DNA from: CAZPXZ01 sp965221505
Lineage (GTDB): Bacteria; Pseudomonadota; Alphaproteobacteria; Rhodobacterales; CAZPXZ01
Assembly (NCBI GenBank): GCA_965221505.1
Contig: CBDCSI010000002.1
Location: 62,001-126,000 of the forward strand
Length of the DNA: 64,000 bases
Direction: 5' to 3'
The notes under the pieces were generated by a model. It was not told the origin of the DNA and made no database searches. It saw only the letters and a program-made list of their open reading frames with translations. Positions 17,788 to 27,573 of this stretch are shown piece by piece. How positions within the stretch are numbered: position 1 is the stretch's first letter; each line of letters begins with the position of its first letter. The position numbers were made by a program, and so were the translations under genes.

Positions 17788-18339
17788 TCAGGTTTGCGGA
17801 CTCTCCGGAATGATCTCCTCGACCGGCTGACCGGCCTTCTTGACGAGATTTGCGAGCGCGAAAACGGCCATCAGGAAGCAGGCGGCCGAGACCACGTAGT
17901 AGAGATACGCCTTCGGCAGCGCGATCGAGACCATGTTCGATGCGGTGCGCTGCGAGAGTTCGATGGCGAGCCAGCCCGCGTATCCCCAGAATCCGCAGAC
18001 CGCCGCCTCCACCGCCAGGACGATCGGCTTCAGCGTCCCGACCGGCAGCATGTGATAGGCAAATTCCAGGAATATGTGCTTGCCCTTGCGAACGCAGGTA
18101 ATTCCCCCGACAAATCCGAGCAGTATCAGGAAGTAGCGGGCGATCTCCTCGGTCCAGCCGAGGCTGTCGTTCAGGACGTAGCGGGTAAAGAACTGAAGCG
18201 CGACGATGACGAACAGGACGAAGAAGATCAGCAATACCGGAACGTCGAAGGCCCGGACGTCCGAAATGTCGTCCGAGACCTCTTCCAGCTGGCCGACCAG
18301 CTCGTCGATCGCGTCGTGGGCCTTCGGGTCAGACATCAT
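17788..18339 (-). CDS. TRAP transporter small permease (DctQ type)
   Basis: 183 residues with four predicted membrane helices (about 30-50, 70-90, 105-125 and 150-170). The DctQ-type LGWTEEIARYFLILLGFVGG segment is present. Two adjacent ATG codons could start it; the first has AGGAG upstream. It is separated from the binding-protein gene by 69 nt that form a perfect stem-loop, and sits 16 nt before the large permease. Confidence 0.9.
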   Translation of the reverse strand: MMSDPKAHDAIDELVGQLEEVSDDISDVRAFDVPVLLIFFVLFVIVALQFFTRYVLNDSLGWTEEIARYFLILLGFVGGITCVRKGKHIFLEFAYHMLPVGTLKPIVLAVEAAVCGFWGYAGWLAIELSQRTASNMVSIALPKAYLYYVVSAACFLMAVFALANLVKKAGQPVEEIIPESPQT

Positions 18340-18359
18340 CCTCGCTCCTGTCTTGCGGG

Positions 18360-18390
18360 CGCCCGGCCGCCGCTCTCGGGCGGCCGGGCG
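18360..18390 (-). promoter_or_regulatory. Perfect 12-bp stem-loop between TRAP binding-protein and permease genes
   Basis: Arms 18360-18371 and 18379-18390 are exact complements, with a 7-nt loop. There is no T-run, so this is not a simple terminator. It lies 18 nt past the binding-protein stop and probably protects or attenuates the mRNA so that the binding protein is made in excess. Confidence 0.6.
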
Positions 18391-18408
18391 AACGGGTCGG
18401 GTTCGGAA

Positions 18409-19395
18409 CTACTCGGCGTCCGGCACGGCCTGAAGCCGCTCGTAGAGTTCCGTCGAAAACGGCAGGTCGCCCGCGGTAAGGGCGGGCGCGACAGCCGCGA
18501 TGAAGGGCCCGCGGTCCACTTCGTTGACGTTGACGCCCTGGTCGCGGAACCAGCCGACGAGTTCGGCCTCGGACGCGACGATCTGCTCGGTCACCCAGTC
18601 GGCCGTCTCGTCCAGCACGCCGTGCAGGATCTCGCGGTCCTCGTCGCTCAGCTGCATGAGGCGGAGCCCCGACACCACCGTGAAGGTCGAGTTGGTGATA
18701 TGGCCGGTGAGGTTGATGTCGCTCTGCACTTCGTGGAACCGCTTTGCCTGGATGGTCGGGAGCGGATTCTCCTGCGCGTCGACCACGCCCTGCTGCAGGG
18801 CGAGATAGACCTCGGCGAAGGCCATGGGCGTCGGGTTGGCGCCGACCGCCGCGGGGAAGAGCACGTAGGCGGGCGCGTTGGGGACGCGAATCTTCAGGTC
18901 CTCCATGTCCCCGGGCGTCAGGATCGGCTTGTTCGACGTCACGTGGCGAGAGCCGTAGTAGCTGACTGCGGCGACGACGTTGCCGCCGGTCGTGTCGGCG
19001 TAGCCCTGCGCGACCTCGGCCCAGACGTCGCTGTCGTAGTAGGCTTCCCAGTGCTTCAGGTTGCGAAGCGTGAAGGGAAAGTCCGTCATGGACGCAGGGC
19101 CGTAGATGGAACCCGCAAATCCGGCGCCGGTATAGATGACGTCCACCGTCCCGAGCGACAGGGACTCGTTGAGGTCCGCCTCCTTGCCGAGCGAGGACGC
19201 CGGGAAGACCTCCATGCTGTGCCGTCCGCCGGTGCGCTCCTCGAACAACGCGGCCGCGTCCAGCGCCGCCTGGTGCAGCGGGTGCCCGACCTCGTAGACA
19301 TGCGCGAATCTCAGCGTGTCCGCCCTTGCGTCGTTCCCCCCCGCCGCGGCCAGCGCCACGACTGCGGCAGCGAGGAACATGTACCTGCAATTCAT
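18409..19395 (-). CDS. TRAP transporter periplasmic substrate-binding protein (DctP family)
   Basis: 328 residues from the ATG at 19395. A signal peptide (residues 1-25) precedes DTLRFAHVYEVGHPLHQAA. DctP features are present: the LGTVDVIYTGAGF region, PNAPAYVLFPAAVGANPTPMAFAEVYLALQQGVVDAQENP (the arginine-equivalent ligand region and the AEVYxALxxGxVDGxE motif), and a kinked C-terminal helix. It binds an organic acid in the periplasm for the DctQM permease. The enolase-superfamily gene 52 nt upstream suggests a sugar acid. Confidence 0.92.
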   Translation of the reverse strand: MNCRYMFLAAAVVALAAAGGNDARADTLRFAHVYEVGHPLHQAALDAAALFEERTGGRHSMEVFPASSLGKEADLNESLSLGTVDVIYTGAGFAGSIYGPASMTDFPFTLRNLKHWEAYYDSDVWAEVAQGYADTTGGNVVAAVSYYGSRHVTSNKPILTPGDMEDLKIRVPNAPAYVLFPAAVGANPTPMAFAEVYLALQQGVVDAQENPLPTIQAKRFHEVQSDINLTGHITNSTFTVVSGLRLMQLSDEDREILHGVLDETADWVTEQIVASEAELVGWFRDQGVNVNEVDRGPFIAAVAPALTAGDLPFSTELYERLQAVPDAE

Positions 19396-19447
19396 CGTTC
19401 TACCTCCTTCTCTCCTCCATGGAGTGGTTCCTGCGTGCGAGCGCCGT

Positions 19448-20545
19448 TCATGAAACGGCTTCGTGATGCGCCCGCAGCATCGCGAAGTCGAACTCGACCC
19501 CGGTTCCCGGCGTGGACGGAGCCACGGCCAGATGGTCCTCCACCGCCAGCGGGCGGGTCGTGTATTCGTCGATGGGAAAGCTGTGCACCTCGAGCCAACC
19601 GGCGTTGGGCTGCGCCGAGACGAGGCTCGCGTGCAACTCCTGCATCCCGTGGCTGCAGACCGGCATGCCCTGCGCGCGCGCCGCCTTCGCGACCTCGAGC
19701 CAAACGGTGACGCCGCCGCAATTCGACGCGTCGGGCTGGATGTAGGACAGCCCCGCGTCCCGGAAGGCGCATTCGAACTCGTGCAGCGTACGCAGGTTCT
19801 CGCCCATGGCCAGCGGACAGCCGGTCTCGCGCGCAATCTCGCCATATCCCCGGTAGTCCTCCGGAACGATGGGCTCCTCGAACCAGAGAACGCCGAGTTC
19901 CCCAAAGGCGCGCGCCGCTTCCTTGGCACGGTCGATATCGAGCGCGTAGTTGGCGTCGACCATGAAGGCGACGTCGGGACCGATCAGGTCGCGCACCGCA
20001 CGGGCCCGTTCGAGATCCTCGTCGAGCCGCTCCTTTCCGACCTTGATCTTGACGCCGTCGAACCCGTCGGCCAGATACCCGCGGACGCTCTCCAGGAGAC
20101 GGGGCAGCGAATAGTTGAGGTCGATGCCGCCCCGGTACGCCTTGCATCGGTCCGACGCGCCGCCGGCGACCTTCCACAGCGGTTCGTCCCTCCCGCGGCA
20201 CCGCAGGTCCCACAGGGCGATGTCCAGCGCCGAAATGGCGAAGGAAGCGATTCCGCCGCGGCCGACGTAATGGATATGCCAGTTCATCGCCGCATTGAGC
20301 GATTCGACGCGCCCCGCGTCCCGGCCGAGGAGAAACGGTCCGAGATCCTGCCGGATCAGCGCGAGGATCGCCTCGCCCCCGATCCCGCCCGTGTAGGTAT
20401 AGCCCGTCCCGCACAATCCGGAATCGGTCCGGACGCGAACCACCACCAGCTCGAAATGCGTGTGGTCGCCGTGCATGGCGTCACGCAACACCTCCTTCAG
20501 AGGCAGGCGGAAGTGTTCCGCGTCTATGGAAGCGATTCGGTTCAT
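19448..20545 (-). CDS. Mandelate racemase-subgroup enolase superfamily enzyme (sugar-acid dehydratase-like)
   Basis: 365 residues. The catalytic layout of the mandelate racemase subgroup is complete: KIK (Lys166/Lys168), metal ligands Asp197 (VDAN), Glu223/224 (FEEP) and Glu249 (MGEN), and the general base His299 in CSHGMQEL. Members abstract the alpha proton of a carboxylate; most are acid-sugar dehydratases. It is the first gene of the TRAP operon, so it probably dehydrates the imported acid. The substrate is not deducible from the sequence. A GntR-type operator candidate lies 19 nt before the start. Confidence 0.87.
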   Translation of the reverse strand: MNRIASIDAEHFRLPLKEVLRDAMHGDHTHFELVVVRVRTDSGLCGTGYTYTGGIGGEAILALIRQDLGPFLLGRDAGRVESLNAAMNWHIHYVGRGGIASFAISALDIALWDLRCRGRDEPLWKVAGGASDRCKAYRGGIDLNYSLPRLLESVRGYLADGFDGVKIKVGKERLDEDLERARAVRDLIGPDVAFMVDANYALDIDRAKEAARAFGELGVLWFEEPIVPEDYRGYGEIARETGCPLAMGENLRTLHEFECAFRDAGLSYIQPDASNCGGVTVWLEVAKAARAQGMPVCSHGMQELHASLVSAQPNAGWLEVHSFPIDEYTTRPLAVEDHLAVAPSTPGTGVEFDFAMLRAHHEAVS

Positions 20546-20563
20546 ATGATTCTCCGCGCGGTT

Positions 20564-20574
20564 TTGTATAACAA
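20564..20574. promoter_or_regulatory. Candidate GntR/FCD operator upstream of the TRAP/enolase operon
   Basis: TTGTATAACAA matches the consensus TNGT-N3-ACNA of FadR-subfamily GntR proteins and is an inverted repeat (TTGT/ACAA). It lies 19-29 nt before the start of the enolase-superfamily gene, where binding would block transcription or translation initiation. Confidence 0.5.
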
Positions 20575-21033
20575 CTCGATGTGCGTTGTCAAGCTACGAA
20601 TCGGTAACGCAACACTACTCGTACCGGTTCCCGTTCATGTCCCGCCATCGGGAACGGCAAGATTCGCTGCGCTCCGTTCGTCGTGCTCCACGGGCTCGCG
20701 TGGAAGACTGGGCGGAATGCCTGGAGACGTAGAATCGAGTCGGCGGCCTCCCGAGAACCCCTTCCGGCACAGGCCGGCCGTCCCGCAAGCGATCGTTTCG
20801 GCGCAAGCCGCACGGGCGCACCCTTCACGATACCGTCCGAGTCGGCAGTCTCCGGCGTGACGCCTTCCGTGACCCATGGGCGCCTGCGCGGGCCGTGCCC
20901 GGAACGAAGCCTGGGCCCTGGCGGGCGGCAAGCGGTGGATTCCCGTCCCGCATGCCGCAACGCCGTACCGACCGGGCCGCCGGCAGACGTTCGGGACGGC
21001 TCGAATTCGGCTCTCGTAGTCTATAGAATGCGT

Positions 21034-21045
21034 TCGGTGCACCGA
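21034..21045. promoter_or_regulatory. 12-bp perfect palindrome in the divergent control region
   Basis: TCGGTGCACCGA is self-complementary and lies 15 nt from the second GntR-type site. It may be a binding site for another factor. A 12-bp palindrome can also occur by chance. Confidence 0.25.
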
Positions 21046-21059
21046 TGTTCCATGGACTA

Positions 21060-21070
21060 TTGTCATACCA
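21060..21070. promoter_or_regulatory. Second candidate GntR/FCD operator
   Basis: TTGTCATACCA fits TNGT-N3-ACNA exactly but is less symmetric than the first site. It is 377 nt upstream of the regulator gene and about 500 nt from the first site, so it could serve autoregulation or looping. Confidence 0.35.
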
Positions 21071-21446
21071 AACGAGAGCCAGACGTGAGCCCATTGGCAT
21101 TCGCAGCGTCCGTCCGGTCCGCAAACCGCGGGCGGTCGGGCGACCCGGAAGCGCGTCCCGTCTCGCGACGGGAGGCGGTCCGTTCGGCGAGGTCTGCAAC
21201 GGCAGGGAGACCCCCCGACATCCAGTCGCCCCGGAACCGTCGACCGGTCAGCGGGCCGCCGTTGGTCTTCCGCCTGCCGCATCCGGGCGAGCGGCGCTCC
21301 GGGGACCGGTGGCGCCCGCCGAATCGCTTGCCGCAGCCAGCATCGTGCAGGCACGCGACCCAGACGCCGGCGTCGCCCGGCTCCCGTCGCAGGCGTCCGC
21401 GACGGATTGCGGGTTGCAACGGTCCGCTGTAGGGGAATAGCATGGC

Positions 21447-22196
21447 ATGAGCGCAAAGCCGGACCCGGAGACCATGAGCCCGATTGACGAAGACGTACTG
21501 GATCGCAGCGTTCGGGCGACGGACCGGGTCGTCGCGGCGCTCGAGGACCGGATCTATTCGGGCGAACTGAAGTTCGGACAGGCGCTACCCGCCGAGCGGG
21601 AGATCATCGACGAGTTTTCGGTAAGCCGCACGGTCGCGCGCGAGGCGATCATGTTCCTCGGCGGGCGCGGACTCGTGGAAACCCGCCCGAGGCACCGGCC
21701 GGTCGTGCGCAAGCCGGACTACGACGCCGTGCTCGGCATGCTCGGCGGCCTGGTGAAGCATCTTCTGGCCCAGCCCGGCGGGGTACGGCAAGTCTTCGAC
21801 ATCCGGATATTCACCGAGGCGGGGCTGGTCCGCGTGGCCGCCGAGGAGGCGCGCAAGGACGACATTCGTCGCCTGCGCGAGGCGCTGGCGCAAAACGAAT
21901 CCCGTATCCGGGACTCGGACGCGTTCTACGACACGGACATGGCGTTCCACGCCGTTCTCTACACCATCCCCGGCAACCCGATCTTTCCCGCCGTTCACCG
22001 GTCCTTCTGCGACTGGCTGGACTGGCACTGGCGGCAGATGCCGCGCCTGCCCGAGCGGAATCGGAGGAACTACCTCGCCCACAAGGCGATTCTGGAGAGA
22101 ATTCTGGACCGCGACCCGGAGGCCGCGGAGGCCGCCTTGCGGTCGCATCTCGACGACGCCTGGCGGCAGGTCGAGGATACCTTCGACAACCTCTGA
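21447..22196 (+). CDS. GntR-family regulator, FadR subfamily with FCD domain
   Basis: 249 residues. The N-terminal winged helix spans about residues 25-95 (LEDRIYSGELKFGQALPAER, then SRTVAREAIMFLGGRGLVETRPRHRPVVR). The C-terminal FCD ligand domain follows, with metal-ligand-type histidines and aspartates (DTDMAFHAVLY, NYLAHKAILERI, ALRSHLDD). Such regulators are usually repressors released by a sugar acid or other carboxylate. It is divergent from the TRAP/enolase operon, the most likely target. Confidence 0.9.
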   Translation: MSAKPDPETMSPIDEDVLDRSVRATDRVVAALEDRIYSGELKFGQALPAEREIIDEFSVSRTVAREAIMFLGGRGLVETRPRHRPVVRKPDYDAVLGMLGGLVKHLLAQPGGVRQVFDIRIFTEAGLVRVAAEEARKDDIRRLREALAQNESRIRDSDAFYDTDMAFHAVLYTIPGNPIFPAVHRSFCDWLDWHWRQMPRLPERNRRNYLAHKAILERILDRDPEAAEAALRSHLDDAWRQVEDTFDNL

Positions 22197-22221
22197 ACAG
22201 AGCGCGACAGTCCACGACGTG

Positions 22222-22237
22222 CCGGCGCAAACGCCGG
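22222..22237. terminator. Short stem-loop between convergent genes
   Basis: CCGGCG, loop CAAA, CGCCGG lies between the stop codons of the convergent GntR gene and the ABC permease gene. It has no T-run, so terminator activity in either direction is only a possibility. Confidence 0.3.
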
Positions 22238-22253
22238 GGCGACGGGGCTCCGA

Positions 22254-23441
22254 TCAGTCGGGGGCGATTATTCCCCGCAGTCTTTCGGATCGCCGCCGCA
22301 GGAGTTCCACCGCGATCAGGAGCGCGATCGATAGCATGACCAGTACGGTCGCCACGGCGAGGATCGTCGGGCTGATCTGCTCGCGCAGCCCCGTGAACAT
22401 CTGCCAGGGCAGCGTCTGCTGCGCGGCGGAGCCGACGAAGATCACGATCACCACCTCGTCGAAGGACGTGATGAAGGCGAACAACCCGCCGGAAATCACG
22501 CCGGGCAAGATCAGCGGCATCTGAACCTTGAAAAACGTTCGCACCGGCCCCGCGCCCAAACTGGCCGCGGCCCGCGTCAACGACCGGTCGAAGCCGACCA
22601 GGGTCGCGGTCACGGTGATGATGACGAAGGGGATCCCCAGCGCGGCATGCGCCAGGACCACGCCCAGATAGGTGCCCTGAAGGCCGACGCGCGAATAGAA
22701 GAAATACATGCCTGCGGCCGAGATGATCAGCGGAACGATCATCGGGGAGATCAGAATCGCCATGATCGAACGCCGGAACGGGACGTGGCTGTCGCTTAGC
22801 CCGATCGCCGCGAGCGTTCCGAGCGTGACCGACACCAGCGTCGCCGCCGGCGCGATCCGGAGGGAATTCCTGAGCGGCTGCTGCCAGTCTGGATTGGTGA
22901 AGAAATCCCGGTAATGCTTCAACGAGAACCCCTCGAGCTCCAGCGCCAGCATCGCCGGGGTGAAGGTGAAGAAATCCTCGGCGTTGAAGCTTAGCGGCAT
23001 GATCACGACGATGGGTGCAATCAGGAAGAAGAAGACGATGCCGCAGATCAGGTTGAGGGAATTGTGCCAGAGAACCTGCAGCCCCGTCGCGTAGACGGGT
23101 ACGCCTTGCCGGTAGCGGCCGGTGGAGAGATAGAAGACGAACCAGCCGGCGACGAGGCCGAGCGCCAGGCCGCCGGCGAGTCCTGGCACGTCCGCCGCCG
23201 CGAGCCCCGCCGCGCCCAGAACCCCGGCCGCCGCGACCCGTCCGAGCGCGAGCGAGGGCGACAGCACCGGCAGCGCCCAACCGAGCGCTGCCCCGACCGC
23301 CCCGCCGGCGAACAGCCCGGCGAACCAGGCGCCGCCGGCGACACCGAGCCACAGTCCCGCCGCCGCTCCCGCCAGCGCCGACAGCGGAACGACGAAACGG
23401 AAGAGGTCCGTACGGGACGAGAGCAGCGCCGGATTCTTCAT
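22254..23441 (-). CDS. ABC importer permease (PotC/PhnV-like) with an N-terminal membrane extension
   Basis: 395 residues. The C-terminal ~265 residues are a normal PotC-type permease, with the EAA loop ATLVGFDRSLTRAAASLGAGPVRTFFKVQMPLI. The first ~130 residues are an extra hydrophobic, Ala/Gly-rich region with about four helices that ordinary PotC proteins lack. The gene starts at the ATG at 23441, 5 nt after the other permease gene. It belongs to the importer at 22.3-27.4 kb, which is next to phnX and may take up a phosphonate. Confidence 0.88.
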   Translation of the reverse strand: MKNPALLSSRTDLFRFVVPLSALAGAAAGLWLGVAGGAWFAGLFAGGAVGAALGWALPVLSPSLALGRVAAAGVLGAAGLAAADVPGLAGGLALGLVAGWFVFYLSTGRYRQGVPVYATGLQVLWHNSLNLICGIVFFFLIAPIVVIMPLSFNAEDFFTFTPAMLALELEGFSLKHYRDFFTNPDWQQPLRNSLRIAPAATLVSVTLGTLAAIGLSDSHVPFRRSIMAILISPMIVPLIISAAGMYFFYSRVGLQGTYLGVVLAHAALGIPFVIITVTATLVGFDRSLTRAAASLGAGPVRTFFKVQMPLILPGVISGGLFAFITSFDEVVIVIFVGSAAQQTLPWQMFTGLREQISPTILAVATVLVMLSIALLIAVELLRRRSERLRGIIAPD

Positions 23442-23446
23442 CGAGC

Positions 23447-25033
23447 CTATCCGAGCTTCACGTTGTCGATGCCGACCACGCGGTCGTAGACCCAGTAAAG
23501 CGCCAGGACGGCGGCGAGCAGGATCGTGCCCAGCGCGGCCGCCAGGCCCCAATTGAGCGAACTCGAAATGTGATACGCGATCCGGTTGGAGATGAAGGTG
23601 CCGGTGCGGCCGCCGACCAGTTCGGGCGTGATGTAGTAGCCGATCGCGAGAATGAACACCAGGATGCAGCCGGCGCCGATCCCCGGCACGCTGAGCGGAA
23701 AATACACGCGCCAGAACGCGGTCCAGTTCGTCGCACCGAGACTCTTCGCGGCGCGCTCGTAGGCCGGCGGAATGGTCTTCATCACGGAATAGAGCGGCAG
23801 GATCATGAAGGGCAGCAGAATGTGGGTCATCGCCACGATCGTACCGAACTGGTTGTTGATCATGACGAAGCGAGCGTCGTCCGCCACGATGCCGGTCCAC
23901 ACTAGAAGGTCGTTGATCACGCCTTGCTGTTGCAGAAGCACCTTCCAGGCCGAGGTACGGACCAGGAGCGACGTCCAGAACGGGAGCAGCACCAGAATCA
24001 GCAGCAGGTTCGACGTACGGAGCGGAAGGGAGGCCAGGAGCCAGGCGACGGGATAGCCGAGAAGCAGGCAGGCAACCGTGATCGCCAGGCTCATGAACAG
24101 CGTGCGCAGGAACAGCGTGACGTAGAGCCGTTCGTTCTCGGGGCGCGCCCGAACCCCGTCCGGGGTCTGTTGCAGATCGACGGCGGATAGAAAATACCCT
24201 TCCGTATACGGCGCAGAAAACGCCTGGATCGCGCCCCAGACCTCGACGTCGGACCAGTCTTCGTCGATGTCGACGAATTGGTCTCGAACTGACACGGACT
24301 CGAAGCCGGGAACCGCGACGGCGGCCTGCCGGAGCAATTCCGCCCCCGGCCCGGCATAGCCGCCCGGGTCTGCCCCCTCCCCGAATAGATCGCGGTAAAG
24401 CGCCGTGTAAACGAAGTCGTCCGGCGCGCCGGCCCCAGGTTCCTTGCCCTTCGACTCGGACATTCGGCCCCAACTCCGCCAGGCGGAGACGGCTTCGGGG
24501 AGGATCCGCATCGCATCCGGCGCGGAGAAAATCTTGTCGAGCGTCTCGCCGTCCTCCCACGCGGGGTCGAGTTCGGCGAATTGATCGCGATATACGTCCG
24601 TGTCCAGTCGCCGGATTCCACGCCCCGTCTTGCGGAAGAGCGAAGAGGTGCCGGACAGTTCGTAGTTCAGCCTGGATCCGAGGCGGGTGTGAACCTTAAA
24701 CTCGCGCGCTTCGGCCAGATCGACGTACAAAGCGGCGAAAACGTCCTCCTCCGGAACCTCGCCGGACGCGTATTCCCAATCCGCCAGCGCCTCAACGGTC
24801 CGCGGAAGCACGCGGCCGACCAGATCGTTCTCCACCGAACGGAACAGCATGTCCGCGATCGGACCGACGAAGCTCACCAGGATGAAACAGAGGAGCGGCA
24901 GGATCAGCATGAGCGCCCGCAGCCGCTGGCGGCGGAGCGCACGGCGCAAGCTCCTCTTAAGCGGCGTTCCGTCAGCCGCCAGCATCGGGCCCGTCGCGGG
25001 GCTCTCGCCGGTCCCGATCCCGGATTCAGCCAC
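23447..25033 (-). CDS. ABC importer permease (PotB/PhnU-like) with a large periplasmic insertion
   Basis: 528 residues from a GTG preceded by GGAGGCGGG. The first helix (about 39-60) is followed by ~240 soluble residues (64-302) before the usual PotB core, which includes the EAA loop TIPPAYERAAKSLGATNWTAFWRVYFPLS. The insertion looks internally duplicated: FAALYVDL...RDQFAELDPAWED (100-161) against YTALYRDL...RDQFVDIDEDWSD (209-262). Ordinary PotB is about 280-300 residues. The insertion probably contacts the binding protein in the periplasm. Confidence 0.88.
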   Translation of the reverse strand: MAESGIGTGESPATGPMLAADGTPLKRSLRRALRRQRLRALMLILPLLCFILVSFVGPIADMLFRSVENDLVGRVLPRTVEALADWEYASGEVPEEDVFAALYVDLAEAREFKVHTRLGSRLNYELSGTSSLFRKTGRGIRRLDTDVYRDQFAELDPAWEDGETLDKIFSAPDAMRILPEAVSAWRSWGRMSESKGKEPGAGAPDDFVYTALYRDLFGEGADPGGYAGPGAELLRQAAVAVPGFESVSVRDQFVDIDEDWSDVEVWGAIQAFSAPYTEGYFLSAVDLQQTPDGVRARPENERLYVTLFLRTLFMSLAITVACLLLGYPVAWLLASLPLRTSNLLLILVLLPFWTSLLVRTSAWKVLLQQQGVINDLLVWTGIVADDARFVMINNQFGTIVAMTHILLPFMILPLYSVMKTIPPAYERAAKSLGATNWTAFWRVYFPLSVPGIGAGCILVFILAIGYYITPELVGGRTGTFISNRIAYHISSSLNWGLAAALGTILLAAVLALYWVYDRVVGIDNVKLG

Positions 25034-25098
25034 GCTTCCCGCCTCCGAAGCGGGCGTTCCGGGGCGCGAGACGCGATCGCCCGCTCCCCATGAACGGC

Positions 25099-25128
25099 GG
25101 GGCGGACCGCGACAACCCGGTCCGCCCC
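25099..25128 (-). promoter_or_regulatory. 10-bp perfect stem-loop after the PotD-like gene
   Basis: Arms 25099-25108 (GGGGCGGACC) and 25119-25128 pair completely around a 10-nt loop, 16 nt past the binding-protein stop and before the permease genes. There is no T-run. It is one of four equivalent elements in this window. Confidence 0.55.
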
Positions 25129-25144
25129 CGGTTGGTCAATTTGA

Positions 25145-26257
<1,113 letters not shown>

Positions 26258-26328
26258 GTCGATTCCCTCTTGCGATTGCCCGTTCGGTTGCATGCGGGGA
26301 TGGGCAGATCCCGCAAACGATTCCGCAG

Positions 26329-27429
26329 TCAGGCGTCCAGCGCGCGACAATCCTCGGGCAGCCAGCCGATATCGACTACCTGCCCGGGCCGCATTCGGAT
26401 CTGGTCCGCCGCGTTGCGGGTCTTGAGAATGAAGTCGTCGCTGCCGGCGACCCGGAGCCTCGTGCGGTACGTGTCTCCCATGTAAATGAACTCCAGCACC
26501 GTGGCCTTGATAGTATGCGCCGAGTCTCCGAGACGTTCGGGGTTGGCCTCCACGCGCTCGGGGCGAATGGACACGCTGGTGCGGGCGCCGACGCCGGACA
26601 CGTTCACCGGGACGGTCCGGATGCGCTCCCCGCTGTCGAGTTCGACTACCGCGACCCCGTCGCTGATATCCCTGACCGTGCCGTCCAGGATGTTGTTCTC
26701 GCCGATGAACTGGGCGACGAAGCTGTTCTGCGGCTTCTCGTAGAGTTCGGCCGGAGGCGCGAGCTGCTGGATCACCCCGTCGTCGAAGACCGCGACGCGG
26801 TCCGACATGGTCAGCGCTTCGGTCTGGTCGTGGGTCACGTACAGGGTCGTGATGCCGAGGTCGTGCACGAGTCGCGTGATCTCGAACTGCAACGATTCGC
26901 GCAGCTGCTTGTCGAGAGCCCCAAGCGGCTCGTCCATGAGCACGAGGTCGGGCTCGAACACCAGCGCGCGGGCGAGCGCGATCCGCTGCTGCTGCCCGCC
27001 GGACAGCTGGGCCGGGCGGCGCCCGCCAAATTCGCCCATCTGGACCATGTCGAGCGCGCGACGGATCTTCGACTCCCGGTCCGCCTGGCCCAATCCGCGG
27101 ACCTGCAGCGGAAAGGCGAGATTCTCCGCCACTGTCATGTGCGGAAACAGGGCGTAATTCTGGAACACCATTCCGATGCCGCGCTTGTGCGGCGGAATGT
27201 TGTTGATCGGCTTTCCGTCCAGGCGAATTTCGCCGTGCGTCGCGGTCTCGAAACCGGCCAGCATGAGCAGACAGGTCGTCTTCCCGGAACCCGACGGGCC
27301 GAGAAGGGTGAGGAATTCGCCCTTTCCGATCGAGAGGTTGAGATCCTTCACGCACAGCGTTTCGCCGTCGTAGCTCTTCTGGACCCTATCGAAGACGACA
27401 AAGCCGTCCCCGTCGCGCAGTTCTGCCAC
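26329..27429 (-). CDS. ABC importer ATPase (PotA/PhnT-like)
   Basis: 366 residues from a GTG at 27429 with GGGAG upstream. All motifs are canonical: Walker A GPSGSGKT, Q-loop VFQNYALFPH, signature LSGGQQQR, Walker B LVLMDEP, and switch histidine in YVTHDQTEAL. A C-terminal TOBE domain follows (GENNILDGTV...VSIRPERVEA). It powers the PotBC-like permeases. Its start faces phnX across 144 nt, so both are probably controlled from that divergent region. Confidence 0.92.
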   Translation of the reverse strand: MAELRDGDGFVVFDRVQKSYDGETLCVKDLNLSIGKGEFLTLLGPSGSGKTTCLLMLAGFETATHGEIRLDGKPINNIPPHKRGIGMVFQNYALFPHMTVAENLAFPLQVRGLGQADRESKIRRALDMVQMGEFGGRRPAQLSGGQQQRIALARALVFEPDLVLMDEPLGALDKQLRESLQFEITRLVHDLGITTLYVTHDQTEALTMSDRVAVFDDGVIQQLAPPAELYEKPQNSFVAQFIGENNILDGTVRDISDGVAVVELDSGERIRTVPVNVSGVGARTSVSIRPERVEANPERLGDSAHTIKATVLEFIYMGDTYRTRLRVAGSDDFILKTRNAADQIRMRPGQVVDIGWLPEDCRALDA

Positions 27430-27573
27430 ACCGGCTCCCGTCAGAATTCCCGCGCCGCCCACGCCGGCCGGCGGGGCGGGGTCGGGGTTATTGTTACTAC
27501 GGTACCGGCTCGTTTTCAAACGCGGAGCCGAAACCGCGACCGCGAACCGCAGGGCCATCGAGAGGAAACGCTC

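Larger units (their letters stand above)
20546..21446. other. Divergent control region between the TRAP operon and its GntR regulator
   Basis: About 900 nt with no convincing gene on either strand, long for this genome. It contains two sequences fitting the FadR-type GntR operator consensus TNGTNNNACNA (20564-20574 and 21060-21070) and a 12-bp perfect palindrome (21034-21045). The local AT content rises near 20560-20620 and 21020-21070, as expected of promoters. Confidence 0.5.
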
